DNA from: Sporosarcina globispora
GTDB lineage: Bacteria > Bacillota > Bacilli > Bacillales > Cytobacillaceae
Direction: 5' to 3'
Length of the DNA: 64,000 bases
Assembly (NCBI RefSeq): GCF_001274725.1
Contig: NZ_LGUF01000007.1
Location: 2,115,629-2,179,628 of the forward strand
Shown one piece after another: positions 54,799-62,552 of the stretch; position 1 is the first letter of the stretch, and every line of letters starts with the position of its first letter. Position numbers and translations under genes: made by a program. Under the pieces are notes generated by a model, which saw only the letters and a program-made list of their open reading frames with translations, ran no database searches and had not been told where the DNA came from.

Positions 54799-56041
54799 AA
54801 ACAAACTGAACAGGCTAAAAGGTCATCTTGGTACAGATATGGATAATCAGCCATCACCCGTCCGAGAGCGTGAGAATAACATCGATGTCCCATTCAAGGA
54901 AGTATGGCAAGCAGAAGGTGTCTATCCGTATTATTTTGAAGACTCCTATTGCCTTGTAAGGGAAAAGGAATATAGCCTTGATCAGATGCATGGAATCTTT
55001 TCTTTTGGGCAATTTGCAGCGGCGGTGGAGGCTTGGAATTCTTCAGGCATCAGGCATCCGCTCTCTGCTGCCGGACATGAGCCGGAAAGTCTTTTCTTTT
55101 TTGATACAGAGACAACAGGTTTGGGCGGAGGGACTGGAAATACCATATTCCTGCTTGGCCAAGCCAGTCTGCAGGGAAGCAAAATAAAACTGAAGCAGCA
55201 TATCCTTCCCCATCCAGGAGCCGAGATACCATTATATAAAAGCTTTCTTGAAAGCATTGATTATTCAACGATGGTGACATACAACGGGAAGGCTTTCGAC
55301 TGGCCGCAGGTAAAAACGAGACATACCCTTCTCAGGAAACATATACCAAAACTTCCTCCGTTTGGCCATTTTGATTTATATCATGCAGCAAGGAGGATGT
55401 GGAAGCACAAACTTGAGAGGGTAAAACTTGCTGCAGTAGAAAAAGGTGTTTTAGGGGTTGAAAGAAAAGATGATATTCCGGGGTTTCTGGCACCAATGAT
55501 TTATTTTGATTTTGTGGAAAGGAAAAATCCTGAAGGCATGCTGGGAATCATTCAACATAATGAAATAGATATTTTATCCCTGATTAGCCTATATACACAT
55601 CTTTCTTTCCAAATATTGCAGCTGGATGAAAAACAGACTCCCCGTGAGGTCTATGAAGTAGGAAGATGGCTTTCAGCACTGGGAGAATCTTCGCAGGCGA
55701 AGACAGCCTTTAATAAAATATCTGAAGGAGAGTCTGCTGAAGCTGTGGATGCCAGGTTTGCCCTGGCTTTTGAGCATAAGAAACATAAAAACTGGGATGA
55801 GGCGGCAAAATTATGGAAGGATATTGCTGAAAAAGGCTTGGTGAATATGAAGGTAATATCCTGCATTGAACTGGCCAAGATCTATGAGCATCGCATAAAG
55901 GATATAGGCCAAGCTACTATGTATGCGAAAAAAGCGTTATGCATGCTGGAAGAAAACTCAGGTGGCGGAACAGAAAAGATAAAAATAAAACAGGAAGAAT
56001 TGCATCGGCGGATTGTACGGCTTGAACGAAAGTTTAATTGA
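54788..56041 (+). CDS. mrfB: DnaQ-like exonuclease MrfB (YprB)
   Basis: This 417-residue protein is the nuclease partner of MrfA. The DEDD exonuclease residues are visible in 'LFFFDTETTGLGGGTGNTIF', 'MVTYNGKAFDWPQV' and 'IIQHNEIDILSLISLY'; the C-terminal 120 residues are TPR-like helices ('SQAKTAFNKISEGES', 'CIELAKIYEHRIKDIGQA'). TTG 54788 follows AGGTGAT and aligns with homologues starting M-S-x-K; a longer frame upstream lies within mrfA and is spurious. Overlap with mrfA implies coupling. Confidence 0.94.
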   Translation: MSIKNKLNRLKGHLGTDMDNQPSPVRERENNIDVPFKEVWQAEGVYPYYFEDSYCLVREKEYSLDQMHGIFSFGQFAAAVEAWNSSGIRHPLSAAGHEPESLFFFDTETTGLGGGTGNTIFLLGQASLQGSKIKLKQHILPHPGAEIPLYKSFLESIDYSTMVTYNGKAFDWPQVKTRHTLLRKHIPKLPPFGHFDLYHAARRMWKHKLERVKLAAVEKGVLGVERKDDIPGFLAPMIYFDFVERKNPEGMLGIIQHNEIDILSLISLYTHLSFQILQLDEKQTPREVYEVGRWLSALGESSQAKTAFNKISEGESAEAVDARFALAFEHKKHKNWDEAAKLWKDIAEKGLVNMKVISCIELAKIYEHRIKDIGQATMYAKKALCMLEENSGGGTEKIKIKQEELHRRIVRLERKFN

Positions 56042-56154
56042 ACTTAAACTTCCTTGTAACATAATTTTAATATACCAGACAAAAAAATCCACTATTTCCT
56101 AGTTGTATGTACTTCTTCTTACAGGTAAAATTATAACTTGTGTGGTACTTTTTT

Positions 56155-56310
56155 AGTGCAAGTTCAAAAGGAGGATGAAAACGACCGAGAAGATCAAGGC
56201 GGCGAAGCTTTGAGTACCGGAACGTATGTAATTAATACGTGAGGACGCAAAAGCCAGTCAACTAAGATATTCGATGTGTCATTTTCACCGGACGTTTTGA
56301 ACATCCACTT
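56155..56310 (+). ncRNA. Structured non-coding element, possible repeat or leader RNA
   Basis: This roughly 150-base stretch has no long reading frame but strong sequence character. GTTCAAAA at 56162-56169 pairs with TTTTGAAC at 56295-56302, closing the whole element. ACGTAT at 56222 and ATACGT at 56235 form an inner hairpin, and purine-rich blocks such as GATCAAGGCGGCGAAGC sit between. I recall near-identical sequences in other Bacillus intergenic regions, so it is probably a widespread structured element. Strand is inferred from the downstream genes. It precedes a 31-codon peptide gene. Confidence 0.5.
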
Positions 56311-56340
56311 TTAGGAATTTTATATAGTGAGGCTGGTAAT

Positions 56341-56436
56341 ATGTATAAAGCAATCTTATTTTTATTCTTCCTTGTAATTTTCACTACAGCTATCGTTTTC
56401 TCCAATTTAAAAGACAATTTCTACAGCATGCTCTAA
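56341..56436 (+). CDS. Possible 31-residue single-helix membrane peptide
   Basis: ATG 56341 opens a 31-codon frame, 'MYKAILFLFFLVIFTTAIVF' then a polar tail ending 'FYSML'. The first 20 residues form one transmembrane helix. The ribosome-binding site (GTGAGGCTGG) is moderate. A small hairpin (TACCTA/TAGGTA, 56443-56460, then TTTT) follows the stop. It could be a regulatory or stress membrane peptide or type I-toxin-like; there is no family match I can name. Confidence 0.45.
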   Translation: MYKAILFLFFLVIFTTAIVFSNLKDNFYSML

Positions 56437-56533
56437 GGCTAGTACCTAAAAAATAGGTATTTTCATTAGTACAAGATTACTCTTTCTCACATAGGTTGTT
56501 AATGTAAAAACAATTTGGAAAGGGGATCTTTAC

Positions 56534-56911
56534 ATGTATTGCAGACCAAGACCTTCGCAGGTTCTGCCTGCTGTGGTTCATCCGACTAAATGCTGTGTAA
56601 CTCATTCGTTCCAGAACATTGTGGTTCCACACATTCATCCTACGCATCATACTCATGTAAACCACATTAACTATGAGAATCAGCATTCTTACCCGCATAC
56701 TCAGTCAACTGTGAACCAGGTGACACAATCGAATGTTAATCTGGGACCAAGACCAGGCGTGGCAGGAGCATATAGCCCAGGAATGGGTCCGGGAATGGGA
56801 ATGGGCCAAGGAATGGGAATGGGTCCTGGATATGGCGGTCCTGGTACAGGCGTAGCAGGAGCATCAACTGGAATGGGTCCGAAACAGGGGCCAAGCTTTT
56901 CCGGCAGATAA
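56534..56911 (+). CDS. cotD: Spore coat protein CotD
   Basis: This 125-residue inner-coat protein is recognised by the His/Cys-rich CotD pattern: 'MYCRPRPSQVLPAVVHPTKC', 'IVVPHIHPTHHTHVNHINYE', 'HSYPHTQS'. After about residue 72 it continues with a Gly-Met-Pro-rich tail ('GMGPGMGMGQGMGMGPG') not found in B. subtilis CotD, which is much shorter. Start follows AAAGGGGATC. Position after mrfB is conserved. Sigma-K control is expected for the family; I found only a poor -10-like CATA at about 56494. Confidence 0.92.
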   Translation: MYCRPRPSQVLPAVVHPTKCCVTHSFQNIVVPHIHPTHHTHVNHINYENQHSYPHTQSTVNQVTQSNVNLGPRPGVAGAYSPGMGPGMGMGQGMGMGPGYGGPGTGVAGASTGMGPKQGPSFSGR

Positions 56912-56913
56912 TC

Positions 56914-56942
56914 AACAAGGGCTTTATGCCCTTGTTTTATTT
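56914..56942 (+). terminator. Intrinsic terminator of cotD
   Basis: AACAAGGGC, loop TTTAT, GCCCTTGTT, then TTATTTAT, three bases after the cotD stop. Confidence 0.85.
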
Positions 56943-57016
56943 ATACCCATTTATATGGAATCTAAATGAGTCTGCTCTACCTGTTACCGCAAGAAAAGTT
57001 TAAGGAGTTTTTGCAA

Positions 57017-57586
57017 TTGACAAAAGTAGCAGTTATTTCAGGGTACAAGCCTTTTGAAGTAGGGATATTTAAAAATGATGACCCTGCTGTCGGCTATATT
57101 AAATCCGCAATAAGAAATAGCCTTCTTTCTTTGCTGGATGACGGGCTTGAGTGGGTAATCATCAGCGGGCAGCTTGGTACCGAACTTTGGGCGGCTGAAG
57201 TTGTTTATGATCTTCAGCTTGAAGGATACGAGGAGCTGAAACTTGCAGTCATTACTCCGTTTTTGGATCAGGAAGCGTCTTGGAAGGAAGCGAATAAAGA
57301 GTGGTATGAATCCATACTGCTTCAGGCTGATTTTGTTGATTCCGTAACAAAAAAACCATACGAAAGCCCTCAGCAATTCAGGCTTAAAAATCACTTTTTT
57401 GTCAGTAAAAGCGATGTGCTCCTTCTATTTTATGATTCGGAAAAAGAGGGAAGCCCTAAATATTTGTATGAAACTGCAAAAAAATATAAAGAAGAAAATG
57501 AGTATGACATTAGACTAATCACCTTTTATGATTTACAATTGATTGTAGAAGAAGAACAATTCTCTCAGAGAGACACATTTGAATAA
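57017..57586 (+). CDS. ypsA: YpsA family protein (DUF1273)
   Basis: This 189-residue cytoplasmic protein belongs to the YpsA family, a DprA/SLOG-like Rossmann fold thought to bind a nucleotide or NAD-type ligand. Conserved parts are '[14 protein letters not shown]' at the start, '[20 protein letters not shown]', 'AVITPF' and '[14 protein letters not shown]'. In B. subtilis it has been linked to cell division, in keeping with gpsB next door. TTG 57017 follows TAAGGAGT and matches homologue starts; the ATG at 56966 is in frame but upstream of the homologous region. Confidence 0.9.
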   Translation: MTKVAVISGYKPFEVGIFKNDDPAVGYIKSAIRNSLLSLLDDGLEWVIISGQLGTELWAAEVVYDLQLEGYEELKLAVITPFLDQEASWKEANKEWYESILLQADFVDSVTKKPYESPQQFRLKNHFFVSKSDVLLLFYDSEKEGSPKYLYETAKKYKEENEYDIRLITFYDLQLIVEEEQFSQRDTFE

Positions 57587-57666
57587 AGCTTAGATAAATT
57601 GACAAATGTACATATCTCTGGAAAAATAGTATTAATTATGATTGGCGATATACTGAGGTGAGTGTC

Positions 57667-57966
57667 ATGCTATCCGATAAAATTAATTTAACGGCAAAAG
57701 ATATTTTGGAAAAAGAATTTAAGACTGCCATGAGAGGCTATAAGCCAGAAGATGTTGATAAGTTTTTAGATTTTGTCATTAAAGATTATGAAGCATTCCA
57801 ACAGGAAATTGAAGATCTTCAGCAGGAAAATATGAGATTGAAAAAACAGGTTGACGAAGCTTCACGCAGACCTGCAGCGCAAACTGCAGGCACAACAAAT
57901 TTTGACATTTTAAAAAGATTATCGAACCTGGAAAAACATGTATTTGGCAGCAAGTTGTATGATTGA
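57667..57966 (+). CDS. gpsB: Cell division regulator GpsB
   Basis: This 99-residue DivIVA-like coiled-coil protein shuttles PBP1 between septum and side wall. The membrane-binding N-terminal domain '[20 protein letters not shown]' and '[15 protein letters not shown]' precede a coiled coil, and the C-terminal helix '[20 protein letters not shown]' is almost invariant. ATG 57667 follows GAGGTGAGTGTC. Its client PBP1 (ponA) is encoded 15 kb upstream in this window. A TTGACA at 57599 may be part of its promoter. Confidence 0.96.
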   Translation: MLSDKINLTAKDILEKEFKTAMRGYKPEDVDKFLDFVIKDYEAFQQEIEDLQQENMRLKKQVDEASRRPAAQTAGTTNFDILKRLSNLEKHVFGSKLYD

Positions 57967-57998
57967 CAGGAATTATCAGTTTTTCCTGTTTAAAATCA

Positions 57999-58027
57999 TT
58001 GCTATTCCATCACAGATTACATATAAT
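57999..58027 (+). promoter_or_regulatory. Sigma-A-type promoter of rnpB
   Basis: TTGCTA (57999-58004), exactly 17 bases, and a perfect TATAAT (58022-58027). The predicted start, about 58034, agrees with the expected 5' end of RNase P RNA. Confidence 0.8.
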
Positions 58028-58035
58028 ATTCTTTG

Positions 58036-58452
58036 TGATCATTAATAGCGTTCGGGTAATCGCTGCAATATATTTTTATATTGTAGAGGAAAGTCCATGC
58101 TCGCACAGGCTGAGATGCCTGTAGTGTTCGTGCCTAGCGAATTCATAAGCTAGGGCAGCTTGGCTATTGCTTGGCTGACGGCAGGGAAAATGCCTAAGTC
58201 CTTCGGGATATGGCATGAATACCTTGAAAGTGCCACAGTGACGTAGCCTTTTCAGAAATGAAAAGGGTGGAACGAGGTAAACCCCGCGAGCGAGAAACCC
58301 AAATGATGGTAGGGGCACTTTCCCTGAGGAAATGAACAACGGGAAGGACAGGCGAATGCCTGTAGATAGATGATTACCACCTGAGTACGAGACATTAGTC
58401 GCTTGCAGTACTACGGTACAAAACATGGCTTACAGAACGTTATTAGTGAGAC
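58036..58452 (+). ncRNA. rnpB: RNase P RNA, type B
   Basis: This catalytic RNA matures tRNA 5' ends. Conserved blocks are 'TTCGGGTAATCGCTGC', 'GAGGAAAGTCCATGCTCGCA', 'GAAAGTGCCACAGTGACG', 'GGAACG.GGTAAACCCC' with 'GAGCGAGAAACCCAAAT', 'GATAGATGATTACC' and 'ACAAAACATGGCTTACAGAA'. The ends pair as P1 (CATTAATAGCGTT with AACGTTATTAGTG). Similarity to B. subtilis rnpB runs full length, which marks type B. Ends are approximate by a few bases. Confidence 0.96.
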
Positions 58453-58473
58453 AGTATGAGTGTTATAAATTCC

Positions 58474-58500
58474 AGCTCTCCTTTTTGGGAGAGCTTTTTT
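58474..58500 (+). terminator. Intrinsic terminator of rnpB
   Basis: AGCTCTCC, loop TTTTTG, GGAGAGCT, then TTTTT. Confidence 0.9.
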
Positions 58501-58672
58501 ACTTTCACCTCCCGCTGTTAAAATGTGTATGCCGAAGAAGGCAACTCAGAAGCATTTTTCAGCCTTCATTGCGGGTAAGCAAATAAACAGATATACTTTA
58601 TGTGATAAAGATAAAGGCCAGTTCAATTAGGGTATACATAATAGAAATAACAATTTAGGTAAGGGTGAAAAT

Positions 58673-59812
58673 ATGTCTAAATACGATTTAATCGCCACTA
58701 CTGCCATGGGGCTTGAGGCGCTTGCAGCTAAAGAAGTGCGCGATCTTGGATACGAATGTGAAGTGGAAAATGGAAGAATAACATTCAAGGGAGATGAATC
58801 TGCGATTGTCCGGTCGAATTTATGGCTGAGAACGGCAGACAGGATCCGCATTAAAGTGGGCGAATTCAAAGCAACAAGCTTTGATGAGCTTTTTGAGAAA
58901 ACAAAATCTCTGCCTTGGGAAAAGTATATGCCTGAAAACGCTGAATTTCCTGTATCAGGCAAATCTGTAAAGTCCAAGCTTTTTTCGGTCTCCGATTGTC
59001 AGGCTATCGTAAAGAAAGCAATCGTGGAACGCATGAGAACAAAATATAATAAGACAGGCTGGCTTGAAGAAAATGGGCCGTTGTTTAAGATAGAAGTTGC
59101 TCTTCATAAAGATGTAGCGCTTTTGACCATTGATGCGAGCGGAAGCGGCCTGCATAAGCGCGGATATCGTGCAGGGCAGGGGGAAGCGCCGCTGAAGGAA
59201 ACACTTGCAGCTGCACTTGTTATGCTGACCAATTGGAGCCCGGATAAGCCTTTCGTTGATCCTTTCTGCGGATCTGGAACTATCCCGATAGAAACTGCTT
59301 TAATCGGCCAGAATATTGCACCAGGTTTTAACCGAGAGTTCATCTCTGAAGGATGGTCATGGATTCCGGAAAAAGTCTGGGAAGATGCCAGAAATGAAGC
59401 CGAAGATCTGGCGAATTATGATCAGCCTCTTGATATCACAGGTGCTGATATCGATCACAGGATGGTAAAAATAGCTGAAGAAAATGCTTTCGAAGCTGGC
59501 TTGGGAGACTTAATAAACTTCAAACAAATGCAAGTGCGCGATTTTACGACTGCTAAGGAATACGGTGTAATTGCAGGAAATCCTCCTTATGGAGAGAGAC
59601 TAGGTGAGAAGGCTTCGGTACAGCGAATGTATGCAGAAATGGGGGATGCCTTTGCGACTCTCGACACATGGTCTATTTATATCCTGACTTCAGACGAAGA
59701 ATTTGAAACTCACTATGGCAAAAAGGCGACCAAAAAACGCAAGCTCTTTAACGGATTCATTCGCACAGACTATTATCAGTACTGGGGCAAAAGACCGCCG
59801 AAAAATAATTAG
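58673..59812 (+). CDS. ypsC: rRNA N2-guanine-type methyltransferase YpsC (RlmL-like)
   Basis: This 379-residue enzyme has an N-terminal ferredoxin-like/THUMP region (residues about 1-165, 'MGLEALAAKEVRDLGYECEV') and a SAM-dependent methyltransferase core. SAM-binding and catalytic motifs are 'VDPFCGSGTIPIETALIG', 'GADIDHRMVKIAEENA' and the 'GNPPYGERLG' NPPY box. By family it modifies 23S rRNA guanine; the exact base is not proven. Its place downstream of rnpB is conserved. Start follows AAGGGTGAAAAT. Confidence 0.9.
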   Translation: MSKYDLIATTAMGLEALAAKEVRDLGYECEVENGRITFKGDESAIVRSNLWLRTADRIRIKVGEFKATSFDELFEKTKSLPWEKYMPENAEFPVSGKSVKSKLFSVSDCQAIVKKAIVERMRTKYNKTGWLEENGPLFKIEVALHKDVALLTIDASGSGLHKRGYRAGQGEAPLKETLAAALVMLTNWSPDKPFVDPFCGSGTIPIETALIGQNIAPGFNREFISEGWSWIPEKVWEDARNEAEDLANYDQPLDITGADIDHRMVKIAEENAFEAGLGDLINFKQMQVRDFTTAKEYGVIAGNPPYGERLGEKASVQRMYAEMGDAFATLDTWSIYILTSDEEFETHYGKKATKKRKLFNGFIRTDYYQYWGKRPPKNN

Positions 59813-59884
59813 CAGCAAAAGCATAAATCCTCCTGAAACTGTATAGAATATATCTATCTGATTCTTTTTTCAGGAGGGGTGGCA

Positions 59885-60052
59885 ATGAAACATTCCAGTA
59901 TCGATTTTTATAAAATTTCCCAGGCGCTGAATGGGACACTTGAAGCAATCCAGGGGGATGGTGATTCATCAGCCGAAGCACTGGAGAGCCTTAGAAATGC
60001 ACAGGATGAATTGCAGCAGGCATTGTCATTTTCTATGTCGCGTGTCAACTAA
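59885..60052 (+). CDS. Small conserved-looking protein of unknown function
   Basis: A 55-residue frame starting 'MKHSSIDFYKISQALNGTLE' and ending 'SFSMSRVN' follows a strong CAGGAGGGG ribosome-binding site (59870-59878), and is followed by a good terminator. It is acidic and predicted helical, with no cysteine or membrane segment. I do not recognise the family. The signals around it make it likely to be a real gene. Confidence 0.65.
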   Translation: MKHSSIDFYKISQALNGTLEAIQGDGDSSAEALESLRNAQDELQQALSFSMSRVN

Positions 60053-60065
60053 TCTTTCAAAATGA

Positions 60066-60101
60066 GCAGGGGGGCTGCCTTTTATAGCACCCCTGTTTTT
60101 T
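60066..60101 (+). terminator. Intrinsic terminator of the small gene
   Basis: CAGGGGgGCT, loop, AGCaCCCCTG, then TTTTTT, about 14 bases after the stop. Confidence 0.85.
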
Positions 60102-60136
60102 GTTGGTAAAAGATCCTCAGCAGACTGCGGTATACC

Positions 60137-60164
60137 TTGACAGTTACTGTATTTGAGATAAAAT
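60137..60164 (+). promoter_or_regulatory. Sigma-A-type promoter of ypvA
   Basis: A perfect TTGACA (60137-60142), 16 bases, and TAAAAT (60159-60164). It lies about 115 bases before ypvA. Confidence 0.6.
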
Positions 60165-60277
60165 TATATGATGTTCATTTGATTATAAAAAATTTATTTA
60201 TAGAAATAATGATATAACCTAAATCATAGCGTCTGTATAAAAAGGCGCTTTAACTATTTAATTTACGGAGGGGTAGC

Positions 60278-62206
60278 ATGTCTAACCGAATGCCTTTTGC
60301 CGTTTCCAGGAGCGAATCTTTTTACGAAAAGCTAAGCGAGTGGATCGGAGATGTTTTTTACGATATATTGCCTGAAGCAGGATTTGAAATTCGGGATGAG
60401 CAAATATTTATGGCCTTCCAGCTGGAGAAGGCATTTAAAGACAAAAGTGTTATATTTGCTGAGGCCGGTGTAGGGACCGGGAAGACAATTGTTTACCTTT
60501 TATATGCAATCAGCTATGCAAGGTACATAAACAAACCTGCTATTATCGCCTGTGCAGATGAAACATTAATCGAGCAGCTTGTAAAAAAGGAAGGCGATAT
60601 TGCAAAGCTTGAGAAAGCTTTAGGGCTAAATATTGATGTCAGGCTGGCTAAATCACGTGATCAGTACCTATGTTTAAATAAGCTGGACAAGCTCGTAGCG
60701 AATGATGTTCATGATCATTATAACCGCATTTTTGACGAGCTTCCCGATTTTGTGCAAACAGGCTCTTCTTTGCAAAAGTTTGAGAGATATGGTGACCGGA
60801 AGGATTATCCAGAACTGTCAGATGAGCATTGGAAGAATGTTTCATGGGATTCAATCCAGGATTGCTTTACTTGCGAGAAGCGCCACCGCTGCGGTCAAAC
60901 TCTTCACAGGGAATATTACCGGGGCGCAAACGATTTAATCATCTGTTCGCATGATTTTTACATGGAACATATTTGGACAAAGGAATCAAGAAAACGGGAA
61001 GGTCAGCTGCCTCTGCTTCCTGAGAATTCCTGTGTTATATTCGATGAAGGACATTTACTGGAATATGCAGCCCAGAAGGCTCTGACTTATCGTTTTACTG
61101 AGCAGATACTGGAATCCCTTTTAACAAGGCTCATGGCTAATGATGTACGTGAAAAGACGTTAAATGTCATTGAAGATGCAATATATCAGAATGAACATTT
61201 CTTTTTAACGCTTTCTATGACTGCTTCGGGCGACACAGGTTCCGACAAGAAAACCATAGAAAAAACTGACGATGTGATGAGAGAAGGAAGAAAGCTGCAG
61301 AATCTAATCAATACTCTTGAGGAAGAATTGGTATTTGAAAGTGAAATGTATGTCATTAATGAGTATGACTTAAAAATTGTTGAAGAATATCTTGAGCAAA
61401 TCGCCTTCTCACTTTCCCTCTTCCTTAAAGATTTAAAAGGAATCACTTGGTTTGAAGAGAATAACGAAGAAAGAACCCTGGTCATCATGCCGAGAATGGT
61501 TGAAGATATTATGAGGGAAGAAGTGTTCTCCCAGAAAAAGCCTTTCGTGTTTTCTTCTGCAACTTTGTCGGAAAATAAATCCTTTGAATATATGTCAAAA
61601 AGCCTTGGGGTAGATGATTATTTATCTTTTACCGTAGATTCTCCGTTTGATTATGAAGAAAATATGATTATTCACATGCCGGAATTTGGAGAGAAATCAG
61701 GCACAGCAAAAATGGAATATTTACTTGAACAAATTAAGCTATCAGAAGGCCGGGCTTTAGTGTTATTCAACAGCCGTTCTGAATTGACGGAATTCAAAGC
61801 CTTTGCTACAGGTAAATTGGGTGTGCCGTTCTTTTTTGAAGGAGATGCAGAAATAAGCACCCTAGTGTCAAATTTCCAAAATGATGAGCATTCAGTTCTC
61901 TGTTCTGTTAATTTGTGGGAGGGTCTTGATATTCCGGGAAGATCCCTGGAAAATGTGCTTATTTATGGCTTGCCATTTCCTCCACACGATCCTGTTTTCT
62001 CAGCCAAAAGGGAGGGGGCATCCAATCCATTCAGAGAGGTGGATCTGCCCTATATGATTCTGCGGTTAAGGCAGGGTATCGGGAGATTAATTAGAACACA
62101 TGAAGACAAAGGGACAGTTCATATTCTGATGAATGAAACTGAAAATCATGAAGTGCGCGAAATGATAAAAAGGGTTCTGCCTGCAGAGCCATCCATAACA
62201 AACTGA
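60278..62206 (+). CDS. ypvA: XPD/DinG-family ATP-dependent helicase YpvA
   Basis: This 642-residue superfamily 2 helicase has Walker A 'EAGVGTGKT' (62-70), box II 'IFDEGHLL' and box VI 'RQGIGRLIRTHEDKG'. Four cysteines at 132, 196, 199 and 205 sit in the slot of the XPD/DinG [4Fe-4S] cluster. It has no exonuclease domain. It thus resembles YoaA/XPD-type DNA helicases and contrasts with dinG in this window, which has lost those cysteines. The start follows ACGGAGGGG. Confidence 0.92.
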   Translation: MSNRMPFAVSRSESFYEKLSEWIGDVFYDILPEAGFEIRDEQIFMAFQLEKAFKDKSVIFAEAGVGTGKTIVYLLYAISYARYINKPAIIACADETLIEQLVKKEGDIAKLEKALGLNIDVRLAKSRDQYLCLNKLDKLVANDVHDHYNRIFDELPDFVQTGSSLQKFERYGDRKDYPELSDEHWKNVSWDSIQDCFTCEKRHRCGQTLHREYYRGANDLIICSHDFYMEHIWTKESRKREGQLPLLPENSCVIFDEGHLLEYAAQKALTYRFTEQILESLLTRLMANDVREKTLNVIEDAIYQNEHFFLTLSMTASGDTGSDKKTIEKTDDVMREGRKLQNLINTLEEELVFESEMYVINEYDLKIVEEYLEQIAFSLSLFLKDLKGITWFEENNEERTLVIMPRMVEDIMREEVFSQKKPFVFSSATLSENKSFEYMSKSLGVDDYLSFTVDSPFDYEENMIIHMPEFGEKSGTAKMEYLLEQIKLSEGRALVLFNSRSELTEFKAFATGKLGVPFFFEGDAEISTLVSNFQNDEHSVLCSVNLWEGLDIPGRSLENVLIYGLPFPPHDPVFSAKREGASNPFREVDLPYMILRLRQGIGRLIRTHEDKGTVHILMNETENHEVREMIKRVLPAEPSITN

Positions 62207-62208
62207 AC

Positions 62209-62240
62209 GAAAGAAGTGCCCAAGCAGGCACTTCTTTCTT
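62209..62240. terminator. Bidirectional terminator between ypvA and the minus-strand cluster
   Basis: AAAGAAGTGCC, loop CAAGCA, GGCACTTCTTT. Plus tail CTTGTTA, minus tail CGTT; the stem is perfect over 11 pairs. Confidence 0.78.
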
Positions 62241-62241
62241 G

Positions 62242-62541
62242 TTATCCTCTCAAAATCTGATTTGCTTGGGGTGTCATACGTGCGGGGGTCCAAGCAGGCT
62301 CCCAGACAAGGTTGACATCCACACAAGAAAACAGCTTCAGATCTTCAATACAATATTTTACACCGCTTACGATACTGTCATGGAGAGGGCACCCGGGTGT
62401 TGTCAAAGTCATGGTAATAACTGCCTTGCCGTCATCAGGAAAATCAATATCATAAATAAGTCCCAAATCAACTACGTTTATATTTAACTCGGGATCCATA
62501 ACCCTTTTCAAATTGCTGAGAACTATATCTTTCGAATTCAC
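62242..62541 (-). CDS. MIP18-family metal-sulfur cluster assembly protein
   Basis: This 99-residue protein has the MIP18/DUF59 fold: 'RVMDPELNINVVDLGLIYDI' near the start, 'MTLTTPGCPLHDSI' with the conserved cysteine, and 'NLVWEPAWTPARMTPQA' at the end. Relatives (SufT, PaaD, YitW) help to mature iron-sulfur proteins. The GTG start at 62541 follows AGGAGG with proper spacing; the TTG at 62547 is too close. It is 12 bases from the upstream membrane gene, so it probably shares its transcript. Confidence 0.9.
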   Translation of the reverse strand: MNSKDIVLSNLKRVMDPELNINVVDLGLIYDIDFPDDGKAVITMTLTTPGCPLHDSIVSGVKYCIEDLKLFSCVDVNLVWEPAWTPARMTPQANQILRG

Positions 62542-62552
62542 AGTCAATCCTC

